A DNA stretch of 64,000 bases, taken from assembly GCA_949361645.1 (NCBI GenBank), contig OX442415.1, positions 8,146,254 to 8,210,253 of the forward strand, given 5' to 3'. This stretch comes from Spongilla lacustris. Taxonomy: Eukaryota; Porifera; Demospongiae; Spongillida; Spongillidae. Made by a program: the position numbers and the translations under genes. This document shows, in pieces, positions 56,957 through 64,000 of the stretch. The stretch's first letter is position 1; each line of letters begins with the position of its first letter. Under the pieces are notes generated by a model. The model made no database searches, was not told the DNA's origin, and saw only the letters and a list, made by a program, of their open reading frames with translations.

Positions 56957-59900
56957 GTGCCACATTACCAGGATTTGTTGAATTTTATTGATCTACGTGC
57001 ACAAGCATCTGAAGGTTTAGCAATCATTGCAGTTAAGAAGCCCTACCACAATTTCACATCTGAAAAGAAGTTCACCACCCCAGGAAAACCTCTGACCTCT
57101 TTTACATCGCATCATGCTGCTATAAGTAATCAATGTATTGTGTGCAGAGCTGATAAGCACCCTATGTATGTGTGCACTAAATTCCAATCACTACCCCATG
57201 ATCAGATGGTAGCTACACTAAAGGATAACAACCTCTGCATGAATTGCTTATCTAGTGGTCATGTTGTCAAGAATTGCAAGTCTGTGCATAAATGTCACAA
57301 ATGCCAAAAACCACACCATACTTTGCTTCACAAGGACAAACAAGTTGATAGCAATTTGGCTGAAGTCAAAGTATCTACGAGTACTGCTGTTAGACTTAAA
57401 TCTAATCTATTACTAATGACTTGTCGCATTGTGGTTTATGCTCCTGACGGCTCTTCAATAGAAGCACGAGCTTTGTTGGACAGTGCCTCCTCAGCTTCCT
57501 TTGTCTCAGAACGCCTAGCCCAAGGCCTTTGCCTCCCACGATTTAGGCAAAATGTGCGTATTTCAGAAATAGGAGATTTCTCTCATGATAATCCAGTTCA
57601 ACATATCTCAAGTTTTAAAATCTCAGCTGTCAGATCCTCAGTCAGAAAGATTGGCATCACAGCTATAGTGGTTCCAAAGGTCACATGCGATCTACCCACA
57701 TATCCTGTTCGTTTCGATTCGAGTTGGAAGCATTTGACTAACCTTGTCCTAGCTGACCCCAATTTTGGACAACCTGGAAAGATTGATCTACTTCTGGGTG
57801 CTGACTTATTTGCTGATGTTTTGCGTCAAGGTCGGCGGTCAGGTCCCGCTGGATCTCCAGTCGCATTTGAAACAGAATTTGGTTGGGTGCTTAGTGGGCG
57901 AACTGAGTCCATCTCATCCACAGGAGAGGTAGCTGCACTGCACACTACTGTAGGATTCAAGGATGATATTCTACATAAGTTCTGGGAGATTGAGGAAGGC
58001 CCAACCAGCAATGCTGCATTCTCATTAGAAGAACGAAGCGTTTTAAGTCATTTTAAAGACAACCACTTTCGCACTGAAGGACGTTTTATGGTGTCTTTGC
58101 CAAAAAGACTTGATGCAAAACAGATTGGAGAATCACGCACACAAGCTGTCAGAAGATTTTTCTCATTGGAACGCTCTCTGAATGCAAAAGGTTTATTTCA
58201 AGATTTCAGCTCTGTAATGACAGAATACATGGATCTTGGACATGCAGAACTTGTACCTCTAGAAGAAATGGAGAAACCTACATCTCAGGTGTTCTATTTG
58301 CCCATGCATGTTGTATACAAGAATTCAAGTACTACTACCAAGATCAGAGCAGTTTTTGATGCATCAGCAAAGTCTTCATCTGGTGTATCATTGAATGACA
58401 TCCTCCTTGTTGGACCAACTGTGCATTCGACTCTAATGGATGTTCTTTTACGCTTTCGAATGCATCGCATTGCGATTACAGCAGACATTAACAAGATGTA
58501 TCGAGCAGTGCAATTGGTTCAATCTGATCGTGATTTCCGTCGATTTGTGTGGAGATCAAGTCAGTCTGAAACATTGAAGGATTATCGCATGACCCGTGTC
58601 ACGTTTGGAGTATCAGCATCATCTTTTGCTGCTAACATGTGCGTCAAACAGAATGCAATGGATTTCGCTACCAAATATCCTCTAGCTGCCAAAGCAGTAG
58701 AAGAATCATTCTACGTTGACGACTGTTTGACTGGTGCTGACAATGTTGAGATGGCAATCAAGCTGCAGCAAGAATTACAGTGCCTTCTCTCTCACGGAGG
58801 TTTCTTGTTGCGGAAATGGAATTCTAGTAATTTACCTGTCCTACAGAATATAGATCCTGATATTCGTGACTCTGAAGCAGTTCACCACATTCATGATGGA
58901 AGGGAAAGCACCAAAACACTTGGTCTTGAATGGAATACTAAATCGGACGAATTTTGTCTTACTGTCAATAACGTACCTCCTCCTGATCCTGGTCGTGTCA
59001 CCAAACGAGCTCTTGTGTCTGACATAGCAAAAACCTTTGACGTTTTGGGTTGGTTTTCACCTACTATCATTAAAATGAAGATCTTGTTACAAAAAGTATG
59101 GGAGTTGAAAGTGGATTGGGATGACTCCATCCCTGACTCAATTCGAGACATCTGGCTGAAATGGAGAACTGAACTTTTCTCCTTTGCAAACAAATCTCTT
59201 CCCAGATGTTATTACCCAAAGGAAGCACACATTGTGACTTTTCAGTTGCATGGTTTTAGTGACGCTTCAGAAGATGCTTATGCAGCAGTAGTCTACCTAC
59301 GTATGGTGGATACACAGAATAATGTGTACGTTTCCCTGGTCATGTCTAAAACCAAAGTAGCACCAATAAAGAGGCTAACTATTCCTAGACTAGAACTTTG
59401 TGGTGCTCAGTTGCTTTCTCAGCTACTTCATCATTTGAAAGCTTTGTTTGGCTTACCACTCAATTCTGTTCATGCGTATACAGACAGCACAATAGTCCTG
59501 AACTGGCTGACTGGTTCTCCAAGACGTTTTAAGACCTTTGTGGGGAATCGAATCGCTGCTATTGTAGATTGTATACCTCCTGATAGATGGGAACACATTG
59601 CTGGTATCCAAAATCCTGCTGATTGTGCCTCCAGAGGACTGTTCCCTTCTGAGCTGATCTGCAATGATCTTTGGTGGAATGGACCAAGCTGGCTGAAATC
59701 TATTCATCTAATTAGACCTAAACCAGAGGAAGGCAACCGTGCGGAAGAGCTCAATGATGAAGAAAGAGAAATCTGTCTTACTTCCCTAGTTCATATTGTG
59801 GAACCCATTATTTGCCTTGAACGCTATTCAAGCTACACTCACCTCAAGAGGATCACAGCCTGGTGTTTGAGATTCATTAACAACTGCTTAGCCAAGTTAA

Positions 59901-60241
59901 GCAAGGCTAACAGAATTCTACTAACTTCTTCATTAACAAGTCTAGAGTTGCACATTTCTGAAGTATATTGGATAAGACTTGCTCAGCGAGATAATTTCGA
60001 AAGTGAAATTGCCTGTCTCCAAGCTAACAAGCCCATACCGATATCTATAGTGCTCTACTTACACTTCATCCATTTCTATGGCCTCTTGCTAGGGTGGTTC
60101 GTGTTTATCCTGGGAAAGATGGACTTGTTAGAGTGGTTGATGTTAAGACTTCAAAGGGTATCTATAAACGACCTGTTACGAAGTTGGTTGTACTTCTACC
60201 ATCTACAGTCCAAGCAGAATTCTGATATTAAACTTTCATAA
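56957..60241 (+). pseudogene. BEL element 2 Pol, lacking integrase
   Basis: Zinc knuckles lie at about 57130-57330 (CIVCRADKHPMYVC, CMNCLSSGHVVKNC, CHKCQKPHH). Protease has LLDSASSASF (about 57475). Reverse transcriptase has FYVDDCLTGA (about 58710). RNase H has GFSDASEDAYAAVVYL (about 59254) and YTDSTIVLNWL. The frame then reaches the linker before integrase (EVYWIRLAQR, QANKPIP near 60040) and passes into unrelated-looking residues. In another frame, 60100-60220 encodes the usual Pol tail (GKDGLVRVVDVKTSKG). The zinc-binding and DDE integrase domains are absent. Confidence 0.9.
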
Positions 60242-60275
60242 TTATTTTAAGACCAACCGGTCTTGGCTGGCGGTA

Positions 60276-60421
60276 TGGTTGATACTCGTTAATTAATTTG
60301 CATTTTTTAACCCTAATTTCAACTTATTAAAAAAGTTTTTTTTGCTTGCTCTCTTCACGTGTTACGTAGCGATAGCGCTCTCTCACGACTTTGGCGTGAT
60401 TGTCTGGAATCGGCCCGTACA
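60276..60421 (+). repeat. 3' LTR of BEL element 2
   Basis: Starts TGGTTGATACTCG and ends CCCGTACA. Carries a T-run insertion relative to the 5' LTR. Confidence 0.88.
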
Positions 60422-60827
60422 GACACTGTCCCATTTAATATATCATCTATACTCCTGCTCTGGGTACAAGGAATTGTGTCAAAAGTGAGCTATGGATGAT
60501 TATAATATGGTCATGCATCCGCCTGGCATCGATTGAGTTGCACTGCAATTGCTTGGTAGACTTTCAATATCTATGTACATGTACATGATGTTTTCATTCT
60601 GATTTTCTATACGTAAATGTACTTACAATTCCGAGATGGAATGTGGAGCTTCTACGTTTCTGAAACGTCAAACAGTATATTAACCATACTAATCTAAGGT
60701 CTGAGGCGGTATGCTTAATATCTGTTATGTATAAGGCCTCTTATTTCAACACCGATTAAACTATCCAGATGTGAGCTGCATGACTTACCTTAAACTGGAA
60801 GAATTCTTTCTGCTTCGATGATTTCAT

Positions 60828-61442
60828 CTATACTGTTGCAAATACCCAGCCCCACCCACCATCAAACTCTCCGCGGCTAATTACGTTCCCATAACCACTT
60901 CCGTCGATCTTGCCGCCATACAGTTTGATAATGTCCCAAGCTCCCATGTGTGGCAGTAAAGCAGGTTTGAGTCGTACTGCTTCGTCGACTGTTAGTCTAC
61001 GTATTCCACATGGACACTCGTGGGCACCATTCATGAAAACCTTATAGATCGGATTCTTCAACACGCCATAAATGACTTTCTCTGGAGGTGTCACAAACTT
61101 GTAGTCTGGAGATGTCACAAATACCCAGCCCCACCCACCATCAAACTCTCCGCGGCTAATTACGTTCCCATAACCACTTCCGTCGATCTTGCCGCCATCC
61201 AACTTGATAATGTCCCAAGCTCCCATGTGTGGCAGTAAAGCAGGTTTGATTAATTGTGCTTCGTCGACTGTTAGTCTACGTATTCCGCATGGACACTCAT
61301 GGGCACCATTCATGAAAACCTTATAAATCGGATTCTTCAAAACGCCATAAATAACTTTCTCTGGAGGTTTCACAAACTTCACCTGGTCTTCATTAACCAT
61401 CACCTCCGGAGGTCTCATAAACTTACATTCCTTTGACACCAT
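60828..61442 (-). CDS. Hypothetical protein with two 93-residue repeats
   Basis: A 204-residue frame. The ATG at 61442 has a good context (TTTCCATGG) and there is no signal peptide. After a short lead with two degenerate PPE motifs, two almost identical repeats follow, each containing PPEKVIYGVLKNPIYKVFMN, AHECPCGIRRLTVDEA, KPALLPHMGAWDIIKL, GGKIDGSGYGNVISRGEF and DGGWGWVF. At the DNA level the period is 279 bp (60841 and 61120), with only a few substitutions, so the duplication is recent. Conserved C-P-C and paired Gly/Trp suggest a compact globular domain. No family was recognised. Neighbours are transposons; no partner gene is visible. Confidence 0.65.
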   Translation of the reverse strand: MVSKECKFMRPPEVMVNEDQVKFVKPPEKVIYGVLKNPIYKVFMNGAHECPCGIRRLTVDEAQLIKPALLPHMGAWDIIKLDGGKIDGSGYGNVISRGEFDGGWGWVFVTSPDYKFVTPPEKVIYGVLKNPIYKVFMNGAHECPCGIRRLTVDEAVRLKPALLPHMGAWDIIKLYGGKIDGSGYGNVISRGEFDGGWGWVFATV

Positions 61443-62100
61443 GGAAATGCTGATGATAAGAGAAAGGTGTCTATGATACTGACAAATTTAAAATAACCAG
61501 AAATAGTTATATAAATACAAGAGTTCGTCAGTTGTTGATATACAGAAATTGTACTGACTTAATTGTCGAATCTGTTATTAATGTCTAGAATGACTGCTAC
61601 CAAACAACTCCTAACACCACCACATACATTTATTTCATTGAGTTACCACTCCTACTTCGATATATCACTGGTGGATATTATCGATATCTAGTCCATTCCA
61701 AATGTGATTATTGTTTCCCGTCCGAACCTATTTCCAAAACCCTTGTTGGCGGGCGGCTATACAGGTGTATCTTTTTTAAATGAATGCAATAAAAGGTGGC
61801 ACAACTCAAAATGATGGCGCTGTATATTTGAAATTGTAGAGTATTCCGACATTTAGAATAATGGACATGGGGTATCGCGGGAGGGGAAATTATAATCACA
61901 TTTGGTTGATAAGCAGGAATGCACACAAATGAACCAAAAAAAAAAAACACATGCAAATGGACTACGAGGGAGGGGGGAAGGGATAAGTGTATTAAGAGCA
62001 TTCGTATTATCATTTCGCTTGGGATCGGGACTCTAATACATGTCTATAGTCTTCTACGCCACTTCCTATTCAATATACACGTACATGTGTGCCTTTACGT
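61443..62100. other. No gene seen
   Basis: Upstream of the repeat protein. AT-rich, with an A-run at 61938. May contain its promoter, but no element stands out. Confidence 0.5.
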
Positions 62101-62107
62101 ATACACT

Positions 62108-62280
62108 CTGGCATTTAAACACACACACGTGCACAAACACACACAAGCGCACACACACGCACACACACATACACAACAAACACACACAAATACACAACAC
62201 ACACACACAAATACACAACACACACACACAAATACACAACACACACACACAAATACACAACACACACATATACACACATG
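62108..62280. repeat. CA-rich minisatellite, 21-bp unit
   Basis: Five or so units of ACAAATACACAACACACACAC run between simple CA stretches. The His/Thr and Cys/Val frames are artefacts. Confidence 0.92.
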
Positions 62281-62525
62281 CACTGTGATGGACTGGGGAC
62301 TCATTGTATTGTTCTTTGTACGCGGGCCGTGCGGCTCCTATTGTTACGGCGGCCTGACCTAAGGGTCAGCCGGCCTCTTCTGTGTACATGTATGCGTATA
62401 TATGTGCATGCATAGTGATGTGTGATGATGACCTTTTGAATGAAATAGCGTCGTGTTCCTCTGAGTCTCGACTCTCGAGCGAGCGTGTCAGTCATCGCGT
62501 AGTTACACTAGGTGGCCCGTTACAT

Positions 62526-62526
<1 letters not shown>

Positions 62527-62613
<87 letters not shown>
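62527..62613. repeat. (CA)n microsatellite
   Basis: About 43 uninterrupted CA units. Confidence 0.97.
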
Positions 62614-62614
<1 letters not shown>

Positions 62615-63239
62615 AGGAAGCTTAAGTCTGGCGGGGGGGTGGGGGCCAAATACGAAATTAAAGCGATATAGTGCTGTCATATTCGGGCCTGATGCAATGT
62701 TTTTTTTTTTTAGTACCATAACTAGAGGGGGGCGAAACTCAAGCATCGAACGTGGGTCGAACGTGGGGGTTCGGTCGATCCCCCCCCATCCCCCATAAGG
62801 GCCTGTAATTTATATGCCTTTTTATAACACCTAGCCACCAGCTTTCGAATATTATCATTATATGCTATTTCGCTCGGGATCGGGACTCTAGCTTCTAGGC
62901 TTCCAATTCTATACACACGTACACGTCACGGTGTAGGACAGGACGGAGGGAAGATAGGTAAAGTCGAGATCAAAGGAGACTAGCTGGTATCACATGCCAA
63001 TTCGATGTATAGAAATTAATTCTGGACAAATATATAACGTTTACGCTCACTTTGTGCAGAACGCAGCTTTCACGCAGTGGAACAACCTCAGAAGAAATGA
63101 GTGGGCGGATCGTTGCTGACACAGTATCACCTGAGCTGCGTGCTGAGCTGAGCTGAGCATGAATTTTATCGTATAGATTTAAATTTTTTTTTTTAATTCC
63201 GTTACCGATACGTAATCGAGACGCGAAATTCAATACAAG

Positions 63240-63493
63240 GAATTTCTATACACCGAAACATCTAATGAGACACGCGCAGCCGTGCTTTTCATTTTTAGGG
63301 GATCAACTTCCGGTAACTTAATTGTGAGCACTGTAACATCTGCACCGTAACTGGCGAGGGTACTTCATTTTGGAATATAGCCGGTCAAGCATTCATTTAC
63401 CATTAATGTCATACTTGCTGTGCTTCTTCGTGAGGTTCCTATAAGGACTTATGTTTTGTCAATTAAATTGCGCGTCAGAAGGCAAAAGGTCGC
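63240..63493 (-). mobile_element. Second copy of the GGACCTTTTGCC MITE family
   Basis: In inverted orientation to 52271-52703. Shared segments include CGCGTGTCTCATTAG, TTACCGGAAGTT, CCAGTTACGGTGCA, CATTTACCATTAAT and CACGAAGAA. Ends near GGCAAAAGGTCGC. The other terminus is eroded. Confidence 0.8.
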
Positions 63494-63499
63494 AAAATT

Positions 63500-63915
63500 C
63501 AATAGATGGAAATGAAAAAACCTTATAGTTTTTTTTTTTTTTTTTTTCCTTTGTGTTTTCAGTAAAATTGTTTGTGTCTCATGCTCAGGCGCCATGCCGC
63601 ATCGACAAATGCAAGGACTGTGCCGGATTTGAGCACATTGCCAACATAAGCAGATATATAGTTACGTTATGTATTGCTCAATATGAAGCTCATGAAAGGC
63701 AGTTACTGTAAAATTATTCCCCTTTAGCTCTGAAACTGCTGCTTTAGCACGCGAGATAGTCGTAATTTCATGCAACGTACCGAAAGCAGTGGTAGACAGT
63801 ATATATTAACAACTCTTTGGGTCAGTATCAAGGGCATATTTATGATGAGTTCCAAAGTCCATTATTACCTCAATTCTGTTCTAAAATATGAGCACATAAG
63901 TTAAGCAGGAGGAGG
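63500..63915. other. No gene seen
   Basis: Contains a T-run (63529-63548) and ordinary AT-rich sequence. Confidence 0.5.
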
Positions 63916-63928
63916 ACAGGGCTGCCGC

Positions 63929-64000
63929 GATATATCGCGATATGCGCGATGTATCGCGATATGCGCGATGTATCGCGATATGCGCGATGTATCGCGATAT
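63929..64000. repeat. 19-bp CG-rich tandem repeat, truncated by window end
   Basis: Unit ATATGCGCGATGTATCGCG repeats about four times. It contains palindromes (TATCGCGATA, GCGC) and many CpG sites, unlike the AT-rich surroundings. It continues beyond the window. Confidence 0.95.

Larger units (their letters stand above)
55653..60421 (+). mobile_element. Decayed BEL/Pao element 2, integrase deleted
   Basis: LTRs 55653-55787 and 60276-60421 differ by indels in a T-rich run and several substitutions. They are flanked by GACAC (55648-55652 and 60422-60426). The primer-binding site (55792-55810) equals that of element 1. Gag is frameshifted near 56815 with a probable small deletion before 56957. 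Pol runs open to 60241, but at about 60040-60095 it jumps from the region before integrase to the extreme C-terminal tail. About 500 codons, including all of integrase, are therefore missing. A non-autonomous relic. Confidence 0.92.

Noticed and set aside
62066..62304. Cys/Val and His/Thr repeat ORFs
   Set aside because: Read-through of CA-rich repeats on both strands.

Overview
The window is animal DNA rich in mobile elements. Several facts point to a metazoan, probably a sponge or another early-branching marine invertebrate: a Frizzled-type cysteine-rich domain, a seven-helix receptor, BEL/Pao LTR retrotransposons with zinc-knuckle Gag, a Ginger-like integrase transposon, short (~90 bp) candidate introns with GT..AG ends, and many fold-back MITEs. 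The species cannot be read from the sequence. Genes are sparse and many are split, partial or broken.

Region 1 (1-18544) is a giant near-perfect inverted repeat. Base x pairs with base 18545-x for about 6.35 kb (1-6345 against 12200-18544), and the repeat probably runs past the window start. The outer 2.1 kb of each arm holds remnants of two transposon families. The inner part is a minisatellite built on a 27-bp unit whose ends are complementary. The 1.2-kb non-repetitive centre (9359-10586) begins with what looks like the terminal exon of a gene. Region 2 (18545-30071) is a patchwork of nested elements: two related degenerate elements, a truncated GPCR pseudogene inside a segmental duplication, hairpin MITEs, a 5'-truncated non-LTR retroelement end, a 141-bp tandem repeat, and a TTAA-flanked element with long inverted repeats.

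Region 3 (30.1-37.1 kb) carries candidate minus-strand host exons: a transmembrane exon at 30.1 kb, a two-exon hypothetical gene at 34.7-32.2 kb split by a Ginger-like transposon with CCGG target duplication, and a secreted Frizzled-CRD protein at 36.8 kb. Region 4 (37564-43507) is a complete, apparently young BEL/Pao element with identical 156-bp LTRs, an ACAAC target duplication and one 1855-codon Gag-Pol frame. It lies directly beside or inside a host exon-like stretch.

Region 5 (43.5-49 kb) holds small exon-like ORFs and an intact single-exon seven-transmembrane receptor (47736-48686), which is the parent-like copy of the pseudogene at 21.6 kb. Region 6 (49.4-60.4 kb) has a transposase pseudogene, MITEs and a second, decayed BEL/Pao element (55653-60421) that has lost its integrase. 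Region 7 (60.4-64 kb) holds a hypothetical protein made of two 93-residue repeats, CA-rich microsatellites, a MITE copy, and at the very end a 19-bp CG-rich tandem repeat that runs out of the window.

All calls come from reading the sequence and family knowledge. Nothing was searched or aligned by program.
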